Notes under the pieces: model-generated
What the model saw: only the letters and a program-made list of their open reading frames with translations
Database searches by the model: none
What the model was told of the DNA's origin: nothing
Position numbers and translations under genes: made by a program
Assembly (NCBI GenBank): GCA_900754475.1
Contig: CAAECY010000049.1
Coordinates: forward strand, 65,293-129,292
DNA length: 64,000 nucleotides
Direction: 5' to 3'
Source: an uncultured Sutterella sp.
GTDB taxonomy: Bacteria; Pseudomonadota; Gammaproteobacteria; Burkholderiales; Burkholderiaceae_F
Shown here: piece by piece, positions 8,042-16,709 of the stretch
How the letters are laid out: the number at the start of each line of letters is the position of its first letter
How positions within the stretch are numbered: the first letter of the stretch is position 1

Positions 8042-10708
8042 ATGGGCCAAACACTGGTTATTGCCGAAAAACCCTCGGTTGCGAGCGACATCGCCAAAGC
8101 GCTCGGCGGATTTAAAAAAGACGGCGACTTCTGGGTGAGCGACACCATGCTCATCGGGTCGGCCGTCGGTCATCTTCTGGAGCTCGCCGCTCCCGAAGAG
8201 TACGACGTCAAGCGCGGCCGCTGGTCGTTTGACAATCTGCCGGTCATTCCACCGCACTTCGATCTGCGACCGATCAAGAAATCGGTGACGAAATTCGAGA
8301 CGCTGGCGCGCAAGATGCGCAGCCGCACCGTCACCGACATCATCAACGCATGCGACGCGGGGCGTGAAGGCGAACTGATCTTCCGCTACATCATGCAGGC
8401 CGCGCGCTGCAAGAAGCCCGTGCGTCGTCTGTGGCTGCAGTCGATGACGGCCGCGGCGATTCGCAAGGCGTTCGAAAACCTTCGTACCGACGAAGAGATG
8501 AAGCCCCTCGAAGCGGCCGCCCGCAGCCGTTCGGAGGCCGACTGGCTGGCCGGCATCAACGGCACGCGCGCCCTCACCGCGTTCAATTCGAAGGACGGGG
8601 GCTTTTTCCTCACGACGGTCGGGCGCGTGCAGACGCCGACGCTCGCCATCGTCGTCGCGCGCGAAGAGGAAATCCACCACTTCGTCTCGAAGCCCTACTG
8701 GACCGTCAAGGCGGTCTTCGGTGCCGCGGCGGGCGAGTACGAAAGCCTCTGGCAGGACGCCAAGTTCGTCAAAACGAAGGGTCAGGCGCCGGAACTCAAG
8801 GCCGAACGCCTCTGGAGCGAAGAAGAAGCGCTTCGCATCGTCGAACGCTGCCGCGGGCAGTCGGGGGTCGTGACGGAAACGAAGAAGCGTTCGACCTCGA
8901 TGTCGCCCGCGCTCTTCGATCTCACGAGCCTGCAGCGCGAAGCGAACAGCAGTTTCGGCTTCCCCGCCCGCATGACGCTCGCGATCGCACAGCGCCTCTA
9001 CGAACGCCACAAGGTGCTCACCTATCCGCGTACGGACGCCCGCGCGCTGCCCGAAGACTACATCCCGACCGTGTACGAGACGCTCGAGCACCTCGGGCAC
9101 CTCGGCGACTACGCGAAGTTTGCGGGCACGATCGTGAAGAATCGCTGGGTGAAGCAGGACAAGCGCGTCTTCGACAACACGAAGATCAGCGACCACTTCG
9201 CCATCATTCCCACCGGCGAGCTTCCGAAGGAGCTCGACGAAACCGAACAGAAGATCTACGACCTCGTCGTTCGTCGCTTCATGTCGGTCTTTTATCCCGC
9301 GGCGGAATTCGACGTGACGACGCGCACGACGACGGTCGGCGAAGACCGCTTCGTGACCGAAGGGAAGGTGCTCGTGATGCCGGGTTGGATGGAAGTCGCG
9401 GGCCGCGGCGGAAAGACGCAGAGCGACCTCTGTCCGGTGACGGAGGGCGAAACCGTGCGCACGAACGACATCAACGCCAAGCAGGACGCGACCCGTCCGC
9501 CCGCCCGTTACAACGACGCGACGCTCCTTTCCGCGATGGAATCCGCGGGGAAGAAGCTGGAGACGGGCGAACTGCGCGATGCGATGGCCGAAAAGGGTCT
9601 CGGCACGCCGGCAACGCGCGCTCAGACGATCGAAGGCCTGATCGAGCAGAAGTATCTGCGCCGCGACGGGCGCGATCTCATTCCCAACGCGAAGGCCTTC
9701 CAGCTGATGCAGCTCGTGCGCGGGCTCCACATCGACGAACTCACGCAGCCCAAGCTCACGGCCGAGTGGGAGCAGAAGCTCGCTCAGATCGAAAGCGGCG
9801 CCGTGTCGCGCGACGTTTTCATGGATGAAATCCGTCGCATGACGGAAACGATCGTTTCCGCGGCCAAGCAGTACGAAGGCGACAGCGTTCCGATCGTCAA
9901 CCCGATTCACTTCCGCAACCGTTGCCCGGCCTGCGGCGGCGAGATCGTCGAAAACTACAAGCGCTTCGCGTGTACGGGCGAAGGGTGCGGTTTTTCGCTC
10001 CCCAAGCACCCGTCGGGCCGCGCGTTCGAGCCCGAAGAGGTCGAGGAGCTCCTCGCCACGCACCACGTCGGTCCGCTTTCGGGCTTCATCAGCAAGCGCG
10101 GCTTCCCCTTCGAGGGCGAGGTGATTTTGGCCAAGGATAAGGAAACCGGCGAATGGGGCATGCGCTTCGACTTCGAAGAGCGCCCCGAGGTGACCGAAGA
10201 AGAAATCGCCGCCTCGACGCAGATCGCCACCTGTCCGCTCTGCCACGGGCGCGTCATCGAACACGGCGACTATTACGTGTGCGAACACGCGCTCGGCAGC
10301 GATAAAAAGCGCTGCCCGATGCGCACCGGCAAGGTCATTCTGCAGCGTCCGATTTCGTGCGCCGAAGTCGTCGCGCTCTGCGAAAACAAGCGTACGCCGC
10401 TCCTCGAAGGGTTCGTGTCGAAGCGTACCAACCGTCCCTTCAACGCGTATCTCGTCCTCGACAAGACGAAGGGCGTGACGTTCGAATTCGAAAAGCGCGA
10501 AAAGACGTCGAAGGCCGCCAAGAGCGCCGAGAGCGCCGAGAGCGTCGAGAGCGAAGCGGCGCCGGAAAAGGAGGCCTCGGAAGAAGCCCCCAAGACGGCG
10601 ACGAAGCGCACCAAGGCCGCGAGTACGACGAAAACCGCGGCGAAAAAGGCCGCGACGCGTACCCGCAAGACGACCGCGAAGAAGGCAGCCGAACCGACCG
10701 AAGCGTAA
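8042..10708 (+). CDS. topB: DNA topoisomerase III (type IA)
   Basis: An 888-residue type IA topoisomerase that decatenates DNA. The Toprim domain begins MGQTLVIAEKPSVASDIA, with acidic residues in NACDAGREGELIFR; the active-site tyrosine lies in LTYPRTDARALPEDY. After the core there are zinc-ribbon-like modules (CPACGGEIVENY..CTGEGC at about 620-645 and CPLCHGRVIEHGDYYVC further on), and the last ~60 residues are a Lys/Ala/Thr-rich basic tail likely to bind DNA non-specifically. The ATG at 8042 is chosen because the family N-terminus begins there; the region in front of it has no homology. It is followed by a strong terminator. Confidence 0.95.
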   Translation: MGQTLVIAEKPSVASDIAKALGGFKKDGDFWVSDTMLIGSAVGHLLELAAPEEYDVKRGRWSFDNLPVIPPHFDLRPIKKSVTKFETLARKMRSRTVTDIINACDAGREGELIFRYIMQAARCKKPVRRLWLQSMTAAAIRKAFENLRTDEEMKPLEAAARSRSEADWLAGINGTRALTAFNSKDGGFFLTTVGRVQTPTLAIVVAREEEIHHFVSKPYWTVKAVFGAAAGEYESLWQDAKFVKTKGQAPELKAERLWSEEEALRIVERCRGQSGVVTETKKRSTSMSPALFDLTSLQREANSSFGFPARMTLAIAQRLYERHKVLTYPRTDARALPEDYIPTVYETLEHLGHLGDYAKFAGTIVKNRWVKQDKRVFDNTKISDHFAIIPTGELPKELDETEQKIYDLVVRRFMSVFYPAAEFDVTTRTTTVGEDRFVTEGKVLVMPGWMEVAGRGGKTQSDLCPVTEGETVRTNDINAKQDATRPPARYNDATLLSAMESAGKKLETGELRDAMAEKGLGTPATRAQTIEGLIEQKYLRRDGRDLIPNAKAFQLMQLVRGLHIDELTQPKLTAEWEQKLAQIESGAVSRDVFMDEIRRMTETIVSAAKQYEGDSVPIVNPIHFRNRCPACGGEIVENYKRFACTGEGCGFSLPKHPSGRAFEPEEVEELLATHHVGPLSGFISKRGFPFEGEVILAKDKETGEWGMRFDFEERPEVTEEEIAASTQIATCPLCHGRVIEHGDYYVCEHALGSDKKRCPMRTGKVILQRPISCAEVVALCENKRTPLLEGFVSKRTNRPFNAYLVLDKTKGVTFEFEKREKTSKAAKSAESAESVESEAAPEKEASEEAPKTATKRTKAASTTKTAAKKAATRTRKTTAKKAAEPTEA

Positions 10709-10727
10709 AGGAAGGCCGCTTCGCATG

Positions 10728-10762
10728 AAAAACCCCGGAGCGAAACACTCCGGGGTTTTTTC
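10728..10762 (+). terminator. Intrinsic terminator after topB (copy 1 of a duplicated terminator)
   Basis: The stem CCCCGGAG/CTCCGGGG with loop CGAAACA is flanked by AAAAA on the left and TTTTTT on the right, so it can work in both directions. It lies 19 bp after the topB stop. A near-identical copy is found at 11129-11160. Confidence 0.9.
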
Positions 10763-11128
10763 CTGACTTTGACAGCTGCATCCGGGATTGCTCGAAAGCG
10801 ACTGCGACGCGGCGGCAAGAGCCATCTCAAGCCGAAGGAAGGCGACTTGGGAGCCAGCCCGGACACCGAACGCATCGAAGTCGCTGCCGGAGGCGCGCCC
10901 GTGCTTTCACCGGACGGCGAGAAGTTCCATACGAAATCCAACACCGCGGGCGATTTCGAGACCATGGCAAGAGGGGTCGGACTGAACCCGTTGCCGGGTC
11001 TTGCGCGCGAGGCGGACGCAAAGCGCGCACCAAGAGTGAAGGCTTTATAACAGCTTGCGAACGGTGGAAAAACAGGCGAGAGCCCTTGCCAGGCAAGGGA
11101 TCTCGCCATTTTCAACTGTCAAACTCAG
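10763..11128. mobile_element. Small inverted-repeat-bounded element between duplicated terminators
   Basis: A 366-bp stretch between topB and the CNNM gene without a convincing gene. Its left end CTGACTTTGACAG (10763-10775) and right end CTGTCAAACTCAG (11116-11128) are inverted repeats matching at 12 of 13 positions. It is directly flanked by two copies of the same terminator (10728-10762 and 11129-11160), as expected if an insertion duplicated a single bidirectional terminator that originally lay between two convergent genes. The right-hand 137 bp is shared with a second locus near 37.1 kb. No transposase is visible inside, so a non-autonomous or decayed element is the best reading. Confidence 0.55.
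10992..11128. repeat. 137-bp dispersed repeat, copy A, with long hairpin
   Basis: This copy matches 37103-37239 without gaps at 126 of 137 positions. Inside lies an imperfect 33-nt palindrome (11075-11107): outer arms GGCGAGA/TCTCGCC and inner arms CCCTTGCC/GGCAAGGG. Substitutions in the other copy mostly keep the pairing. The sequence ends with the inverted repeat CTGTCAAACTCAG. No coding function is evident because substitutions change residues in all frames I checked. Confidence 0.8.
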
Positions 11129-11160
11129 AAAAACCCCGGAGCGAAACACTCAGGGGTTTT
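11129..11160 (-). terminator. Intrinsic terminator of the CNNM/CorC gene (copy 2 of a duplicated terminator)
   Basis: Same hairpin as at 10728-10762 with one mismatch in the right arm (CTCAGGGG instead of CTCCGGGG). Read leftward it ends in TTTTT, suitable for stopping transcription of the gene that ends at 11210. A second, GC-only hairpin (GGCGCGCT/AGCGCGCC, 11176-11197) lies between it and that gene. Confidence 0.8.
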
Positions 11161-11209
11161 GGCGGGAAGCGCTCGGCGCGCTCGGGGGAGCGCGCCCTCG
11201 AACATTGCG

Positions 11210-12535
11210 TCAGGGCGTCTGTTCCGAGGCCTCGGGCGCGGGCGCTTTGCCCTTCGTACGGGTGACGAGCACCTGGTCGATCTTGTTGTTGTCGACGTCG
11301 AGCACTTCGAACGTGTACTCGCCGCACACCACCTTGTCGGTGCGCTTCGGAATCTTGCGCAGCATGTACATCATGAAGCCCGCCACCGTTTCGTAGGCGG
11401 AGTCTTCGGGCAGCTCGTCGATGCCGAGCGCGTGTTCGATGTCGTCGACGGGCGTGGCGCCGTCGACGAGCCACGTGTCGTCGTCGCGCTGAATGATCTG
11501 CAGCTCGTCGGTCGTCGTCACCAGGTCGCCCATGACGGTCGACATGACGTCGTTGATCGTGATGATGCCGACGACGAGCGCGTACTCGTTGAGAATGACG
11601 GCAAAGTCGGCGTGCGTGCGCTGGAAGACGTCGAGCACTTCGGAGAGCGTGAGCGAGTCCGGAATGAACTGGCAGGGCTGAACGAGGCCGCCCTCCTGGA
11701 AGCAGATCGGCTTTTCGTCGAGCACGAGTCGCAGGAGGTGCTTCGAGTCGACGAAGCCGACGACGTGGTCGAGATCCTTGTCGCAGACGAGGAAGCGGTT
11801 GTAGGGAACGGTCGCGATTTTGGCGCGGATGCTCGCTTCGGTTTCGTCCGTCGTGAAGTAGACGATGTTTTCGCGCGGCGTCATGGCCGAGGGAACGAGA
11901 CGGCTTTCAAGCTCGAAGACGTTCTGAATGACGGCTTCTTCCTGCGGGGCGATGACGCCCGCCGCGGCGCCCGCACCGACGCTCGCGAGAATGTCTTCGG
12001 ACGTGATCGTTTCCTGACGCTTCGTGGGCAGGCCGAGCGAGCGGATGCAGGCGTCGGAGAGCCGTTCGAGCACGAAGACGATCGGGCGCAGCACCTTGAT
12101 GACGATCCGCATGGGACGCACGACGCGCATGGCGACCACTTCGGGGCGCGCGATGGCGAGGCGCTTGGGCAGGAGGTCCGCAAAGATGACGAAGAGGGTC
12201 GTGGCGAGGAGGAAAGAGAGCACGAACCCCACGTGAGGCAGGTTCACGGCCGGAATGATCGGCTCGAGACACCACATGAAGAAGGGGGAAAACGCGGCGT
12301 CCCCCACGATACCGCCCAAGAGGGCGATGGCGTTCACCATGACCTGAAGGGCCGAGAAGAATTGTCCGGGGTGCTCCTGAAGTTCGAGCACCAGATCCGC
12401 GCGTCGGTCGCCGTCCTCGGAGAGCGCTTGGAGCCGGGTCTTGGTGGCCGCGGCGAGCGAGATTTCCGCCGCCGAAAAGAAGGCACTGAGGATGACCAGG
12501 CAGAAAAGCGCCATGACCTGAGGGTAGGAGGACAT
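11210..12535 (-). CDS. CNNM / CorC-HlyC family membrane protein (hemolysin-like, putative magnesium or ion transport)
   Basis: This 441-residue protein has a CNNM transmembrane domain at the N-terminus (about residues 1-185, beginning MSSYPQVMALFCLVILSAFFSAAEISLAAA), then a CBS-domain pair (about 205-335, including EDILASVGAGAA and MTPRENIVYFTT), and a C-terminal CorC/HlyC domain (about 350-430). The family is associated with Mg2+/Co2+ efflux or resistance, with adenylate binding by the CBS pair; the old name hemolysin is misleading. It is in the inner membrane. It is a single gene, convergent with topB and divergent from the amino-acid transport operon. Confidence 0.88.
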   Translation of the reverse strand: MSSYPQVMALFCLVILSAFFSAAEISLAAATKTRLQALSEDGDRRADLVLELQEHPGQFFSALQVMVNAIALLGGIVGDAAFSPFFMWCLEPIIPAVNLPHVGFVLSFLLATTLFVIFADLLPKRLAIARPEVVAMRVVRPMRIVIKVLRPIVFVLERLSDACIRSLGLPTKRQETITSEDILASVGAGAAAGVIAPQEEAVIQNVFELESRLVPSAMTPRENIVYFTTDETEASIRAKIATVPYNRFLVCDKDLDHVVGFVDSKHLLRLVLDEKPICFQEGGLVQPCQFIPDSLTLSEVLDVFQRTHADFAVILNEYALVVGIITINDVMSTVMGDLVTTTDELQIIQRDDDTWLVDGATPVDDIEHALGIDELPEDSAYETVAGFMMYMLRKIPKRTDKVVCGEYTFEVLDVDNNKIDQVLVTRTKGKAPAPEASEQTP

Positions 12536-12825
12536 AAAACGACCGTCTTTTTGTTATGAAGCCGTCAGTTTATCATAGGGCGCGCTAACATGTTGTTTTA
12601 TGGGGCGTTTTTGGATTTTCGGCGATCGTTCCGGGGCGCAAAACGTAACATTTTGTCCGGCGGCGGGCGCCCGAAAAGCGGTAAGACGGGCCGTCGGGTT
12701 ACACTCGTAGAACTCCGTCGTTCGCTTGCCGGATGCGGGGTGCGCGTTCCCCGGATGCTCGGAAATCAGCCGGAGGATGCGGCAGAACACTCTCAGGCCA
12801 ACCCAAAAGAAACAAAGGACACACA
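12536..12825. other. Divergent intergenic region upstream of the CNNM gene and aapJ
   Basis: 290 bp between two divergent starts. It must hold promoters for both genes; a TATGAT at about 12570 on the minus strand could be the -10 of the CNNM gene, but no good -35 is seen. I recognise no RNA gene or operator in it. Confidence 0.4.
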
Positions 12826-13845
12826 ATGAACGCGAAGATCACCGCCCTGGTTGCGGCTGCCGTATCCACCCTTGCCGCTCCCGCTTTCGCCGGCTCCACG
12901 CTTGACGCGATCAAGGCCCGCGGCCATCTGCTTTGCGGCGTCAACACGGCGGCTCCGGGCTTCTCGAGCGCCGACAGCCAGGGCAACTGGAAGGGCCTCG
13001 ACGTGAACATCTGCCGCGCGGTTGCCGCCGCCGTTCTGGGCGACGCGAACAAGGTGAAGTACATTCCGCTCAGCTCGCCGCAGCGCTTCACGGCGCTCCA
13101 GTCGGGCGAAATCGACATGCTCGCGCGCAACACGACCTGGAACATGACGCGCGATGCGAGCCAGGGGTCCGTGTTCGTCGCCGTTTCCTACTACGACGGC
13201 CAGGGCTTCATGGTCCCGAAGGAATTGAACATCAAGGACGCGAAGGAACTCGACGGCGCCACGATCTGCGTGCAGTCGGGCACCTCGTCCGAAAAGACGC
13301 TCTCGGACTACTTCAACTCCCACAAGATGAGCTACAAGACGGTCGTTTTCGATACGACCGAAGCCACGCAGAGCGCGTTCCTCTCGGGCCGTTGCGACGT
13401 CTATACGACGGACATGTCCGACCTCGCCGGCATCCGTACGGTCGCTCAGGATCCCTCGAAGTATGAAATCCTCCCGACCATGATCAGCAAGGAACCCCTC
13501 GGTCCGGCGGTTCGTCGCGGCGACGACGAATTCTTCCAGATCGTGCGCTGGTCCTTCGCCGCGTTCCTCGGCGCCGAAGAACTCGGCGTGACGAAGGCCA
13601 ACGTCGACGAACTGCGCAAGAGCTCCTCGAACCCCGACGTGCAGCGTCTGCTCGGCACGGGCGAAGACATGGGCCGCATGCTCGGTCTCGACAAGGACTG
13701 GTCGTACCGCATCGTCAAGCAGGTCGGCAACTACGGCGAATCCTGGAACGAATTTTTCGGTCCGAAGTCGGCCCTCAATCTGCCGCGCGGTCTCAACAAG
13801 CTCTGGACGGAAGGCGGCCTGATGTACGCCATGCCGATCCGCTGA
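12826..13845 (+). CDS. aapJ: General L-amino acid ABC transporter, periplasmic binding protein (AapJ type)
   Basis: A 339-residue solute-binding protein. The first ~22 residues form a Sec signal peptide ending near AFAGS. The mature part starts LDAIKARGHLLCGVNT, a pattern specific for AapJ/YhdW-type proteins that bind a broad range of polar L-amino acids, and it contains NWKGLDVNICRAVAAAVLG. The ATG is chosen because it gives the signal peptide. It is the first gene of an operon with two permeases; a hairpin follows it, which would let this subunit be made in excess. Confidence 0.9.
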   Translation: MNAKITALVAAAVSTLAAPAFAGSTLDAIKARGHLLCGVNTAAPGFSSADSQGNWKGLDVNICRAVAAAVLGDANKVKYIPLSSPQRFTALQSGEIDMLARNTTWNMTRDASQGSVFVAVSYYDGQGFMVPKELNIKDAKELDGATICVQSGTSSEKTLSDYFNSHKMSYKTVVFDTTEATQSAFLSGRCDVYTTDMSDLAGIRTVAQDPSKYEILPTMISKEPLGPAVRRGDDEFFQIVRWSFAAFLGAEELGVTKANVDELRKSSSNPDVQRLLGTGEDMGRMLGLDKDWSYRIVKQVGNYGESWNEFFGPKSALNLPRGLNKLWTEGGLMYAMPIR

Positions 13846-13882
13846 GCGTGACGGACTGCTGCTGACTCGACTTCTTTGTCCG

Positions 13883-13916
13883 AGAGGCCCCAAGGCGACA
13901 GGCCGTGGGGCCTCTT
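13883..13916 (+). terminator. Hairpin between aapJ and aapQ, probable attenuating terminator
   Basis: Stem AGAGGCCCC/GGGGCCTCTT with a 15-nt loop and a short pyrimidine-rich tail (TTCCTC). Placed 37 bp after the aapJ stop and 20 bp before aapQ, it probably lowers permease expression relative to the binding protein or protects the aapJ mRNA end. Confidence 0.6.
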
Positions 13917-13937
13917 CCTCGTTTCTGAAAAACAATC

Positions 13938-15116
13938 ATGCTATTCCGAGACCGAATGTGGAGCGTTCCGGGCGACGAAGCCTGGAGGCGTCGCGAAAAG
14001 ACGCGCAAACGCAAGGAATATACGCTTCAGGCCGTTTTGGTTCTGTTGCTCGTGGCGGTGTTGGCTTCGCTTTCTCTCAACGTGGCGGAAAATCTCGAAG
14101 CCAAGAACATCCGCAGCGGTTTTGATTTTCTCTTCGGCCCCGCGGGCTTTGACATCGGCGAAAAACTCATCGCATTTCAAAGCTCGGACGCGCTGTGGAA
14201 GGCGTTTCTGAACGGCCTCCTCAATACGCTTCGGGTGTCGTTCTGGGCGATTCTCTCGGCGACCGTTCTCGGCGTCGTCGTGGGCGCCATGCGAATTTCC
14301 TGTCATCCGATGCTGCGCTTTCTCGGTGCGGCCCACGTCGAGGCGTACCGCAACGTGCCGTTGCTCGTACTGCTCCTCGCGATCTACCTCGTCGTGACGG
14401 AGTTGCTCCCGGGCGTGCGTCAGGCCTGGCACATCGGCAACTGGATTTATCTCTCGAAGACGGGCCTTCTTTACGCCGCTCCTCTGATGGGGTTCAAGGC
14501 GGTGCTCTGCGGGCTCGGCGTCGGTCTGCTCGGCGCCTGGGCGGGCTACAAGGCGGCTCTGCGCCGCACGACGGGGCTCTTTGCGGGACTCGTGGGCCTC
14601 GCGGCCTTTGCCGTGACGTACGCGGTCGTTTGGGTGCTTTGCGGCGTCGTCGGCGGTTGGGACGCGCCCGTGGCCACGCGCTTTTCCATGCGCGGCGGCT
14701 CGCAGCTCACGCCCGAATTTCTGACGATCTGGCTCGGCCTCACGATGTTCACCTCCGCCGCCATTGCCGAAATCGTTCGTGCGGGCGTGCAGGCGGTGCG
14801 TCCCGGGCAGTGGCATGCGGCCTACGCGCTCGGGCTCACGCGCGGCGAAACCGTGAGCTACGTGGTGTTCCCGCAGGCCATGCGTCTGGCGATTCCGCCC
14901 CTCGCGAGCCAGTACATGAACCTCACGAAGAATTCGTCTCTGGCGGTCATGGTGGGGTATCCCGACATCGTCAATATCGGCAACACGGCCATCAACGTGA
15001 GCGCTCAGGCGCTTGAGGTGATCGCCATCATCATGGCCGTCTATCTCACGATCAATTTGGTGATCGCGCTGATCATGAACGCCGTCAACGCCGTCATCAT
15101 GAGGGCTCCGCAATGA
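13938..15116 (+). CDS. aapQ: General L-amino acid ABC transporter permease (AapQ type)
   Basis: A 392-residue inner-membrane permease of the His/Glu/Gln/Arg family. It has a membrane segment at about residues 30-50, a long central insertion with further helices characteristic of AapQ, and the EAA-type cytoplasmic loop reading HAAYALGLTRGETVSYVVFPQAM, which contacts the ATPase. A second membrane-spanning half ends near residue 390. It overlaps aapM by 4 bp (ATGA). The partner ATPase is not encoded in the next genes. Confidence 0.9.
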   Translation: MLFRDRMWSVPGDEAWRRREKTRKRKEYTLQAVLVLLLVAVLASLSLNVAENLEAKNIRSGFDFLFGPAGFDIGEKLIAFQSSDALWKAFLNGLLNTLRVSFWAILSATVLGVVVGAMRISCHPMLRFLGAAHVEAYRNVPLLVLLLAIYLVVTELLPGVRQAWHIGNWIYLSKTGLLYAAPLMGFKAVLCGLGVGLLGAWAGYKAALRRTTGLFAGLVGLAAFAVTYAVVWVLCGVVGGWDAPVATRFSMRGGSQLTPEFLTIWLGLTMFTSAAIAEIVRAGVQAVRPGQWHAAYALGLTRGETVSYVVFPQAMRLAIPPLASQYMNLTKNSSLAVMVGYPDIVNIGNTAINVSAQALEVIAIIMAVYLTINLVIALIMNAVNAVIMRAPQ

Positions 15117-16219
15117 GTGAGGTCACGCATCTCGAAGGAACGGGCCGAGCCGGCACGCTCGCTCTCGTTCGCAGCCGTTGGTTTTATTCTCCGTTCGCCT
15201 CGTTGCTGACGATCGGCGTGGGAGCGCTCGTTGCGCTGGTCGTCTGGAAACTCGTCTCCTGGGGTCTCTGGAACGCCGTCTGGACGCCCGATCCGCAGGC
15301 CTGCCGCGAGGCCTCGGGCGCTTGCTGGGGGTTCGTCGCCGAGAAGTGGCGCCTGATTCTCTTCGGGCGCTACCCGCACGAGTTGCAGTGGCGACCCGCC
15401 GCCGCAACGGCGGGCATCGTGTTCATGCTCGTCGTCACCGCGATTCCGGCTTTCTGGAACCGTCGCGGCGTCGTGTGGCTCCTTTGCGGTTGGGCGGCGG
15501 CCTTTTTCGCCTTCTTCGCGCTGATGCTCGGCGGGATTTTCGGCCTCTCGCCCATCTCCACGGACATGTGGGGCGGTCTGCCGCTCACGGTCGTTCTCAC
15601 TCTCGTCGGGATGACCGCGTCGGCTCCGCTCGGCATTCTCCTCGCGCTCGGCCGCCGCAGCCGCATGCCGATCGTCTCCGCCCTCTCGACGGGCTACATC
15701 GAGCTCGTGCGCGGGGTCCCGCTCATTACGGTCCTCTTTGTGGCAACCTTCGTATTTCCGTTGGTGATGCCCGCGGATCTCGGTATTCCCGCCTTCTGGC
15801 GCGTGGCCGTCGGGATCACGCTCTTTCAGGCGGCCTATATGGCGGAAACCGTCCGAGGCGGTTTGCAAACGGTGCCCGCCGGCCAGATGAACGCCGCGGA
15901 GTCGCTCGGGCTCACCCGCCGGCAGGCCTACCTCTACGTAGTCCTGCCCCAGGCGCTCGTGGCCGTCATCCCGGCCTTCGTCAACAGTCTTCTCTCGTGC
16001 TTCATGGACACGTCGCTCGTCACCATCGTTTCGATGTACGACCTGACGGGCAGTCTGAGGTTGGCGCTCGGGGATGCGATCTGGCGTGCGTTCTTCGTCG
16101 AAGGGTACGTCTTCATCGCGCTCATTTACTTTGTCTCGAGCTTCCTGATCTCGCGCTACAGCCAGTGGCTCGAGGGCTATCTCACACAATCGAAAACCCG
16201 GTCCGGCGTTCCGGGTTGA
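15113..16219 (+). CDS. aapM: General L-amino acid ABC transporter permease (AapM type)
   Basis: This 368-residue second permease of the Aap system has several hydrophobic segments (first at about residues 28-50, then 100-150) and the EAA loop NAAESLGLTRRQAYLYVVLPQAL. The length and the insertion after the first helix are typical of AapM. It is translationally coupled to aapQ by an ATGA overlap. In known aapJQMP operons an ATPase gene follows; here a DUF1857-like gene follows 9 bp later instead. Confidence 0.9.
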   Translation: MSEVTHLEGTGRAGTLALVRSRWFYSPFASLLTIGVGALVALVVWKLVSWGLWNAVWTPDPQACREASGACWGFVAEKWRLILFGRYPHELQWRPAAATAGIVFMLVVTAIPAFWNRRGVVWLLCGWAAAFFAFFALMLGGIFGLSPISTDMWGGLPLTVVLTLVGMTASAPLGILLALGRRSRMPIVSALSTGYIELVRGVPLITVLFVATFVFPLVMPADLGIPAFWRVAVGITLFQAAYMAETVRGGLQTVPAGQMNAAESLGLTRRQAYLYVVLPQALVAVIPAFVNSLLSCFMDTSLVTIVSMYDLTGSLRLALGDAIWRAFFVEGYVFIALIYFVSSFLISRYSQWLEGYLTQSKTRSGVPG

Positions 16220-16228
16220 GGAGGAAAG

Positions 16229-16690
16229 ATGCGCTTTTTCGAACACATCATCCGTATCGGCGGCCCCGGAATCGACCGCGAGGGCGTCGGAGAAGAACTG
16301 CTCGAGTACGCCCGGCACCCGGAGCGTTACGTCCCCGGCCTCTCGAAGACGACGATCGACGAAGAGTCGGACGACGGCAACCGTACGACGCTGCGCCGCA
16401 CGACCCGTTTCGGCACGGACTACGTTTTCCGTGAAACGGTGACGATCGAGCGCAACGAAGTACTCGAAATCGCCACGGCCGCAGGGAGCAATCATCCCGC
16501 TTCCCGCCATACCGTTCGCATCGAAGAACCTGAAGTCGGGGCGCTTTTCCTTCGCTTCATTTACGACCAGGACACGACCGCCGAGGCGGATCCCCGGGTC
16601 GACGCGCTTCGACGCGATGCGTATGCGGCCAAGGACCAGGACGTGGTCGGCCGCATGCTCGAACGCCTGATCGCCCGTCGCGGCAACTGA
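16229..16690 (+). CDS. DUF1857 / AtaL-like protein
   Basis: A 153-residue soluble protein resembling the DUF1857 (AtaL-like) group of the START/SRPBCC fold, with FEHIIRIGGPG near the start, the segment LRRTTRFGTDYVFRETVTIE and the final IARRGN. The family has no assigned function. A good ribosome site (GAGGAGG) precedes the ATG, and the gene starts 9 bp after aapM, so it is probably in the amino-acid transporter operon. A role there is not evident; it occupies the place where the transporter ATPase is normally found. The family call rests on overall pattern and is moderate. Confidence 0.6.
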   Translation: MRFFEHIIRIGGPGIDREGVGEELLEYARHPERYVPGLSKTTIDEESDDGNRTTLRRTTRFGTDYVFRETVTIERNEVLEIATAAGSNHPASRHTVRIEEPEVGALFLRFIYDQDTTAEADPRVDALRRDAYAAKDQDVVGRMLERLIARRGN

Positions 16691-16709
16691 GCGCGAAGGA
16701 CGGACGTTC

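Noticed and set aside
7991..10825. A 944-codon open frame on the strand opposite topB, and many similar long antisense frames over other genes
   Set aside because: They lie exactly over well-identified genes in a GC-rich genome, where such shadow frames are expected. The predicted proteins are Arg/Gly/His-rich and lack family motifs.
10769..11050. A 93-codon open frame inside the element after topB
   Set aside because: No ribosome site and no recognised domain. In the second copy of the repeat only the last ~23 codons are alignable and several substitutions change residues, so coding selection is not evident.
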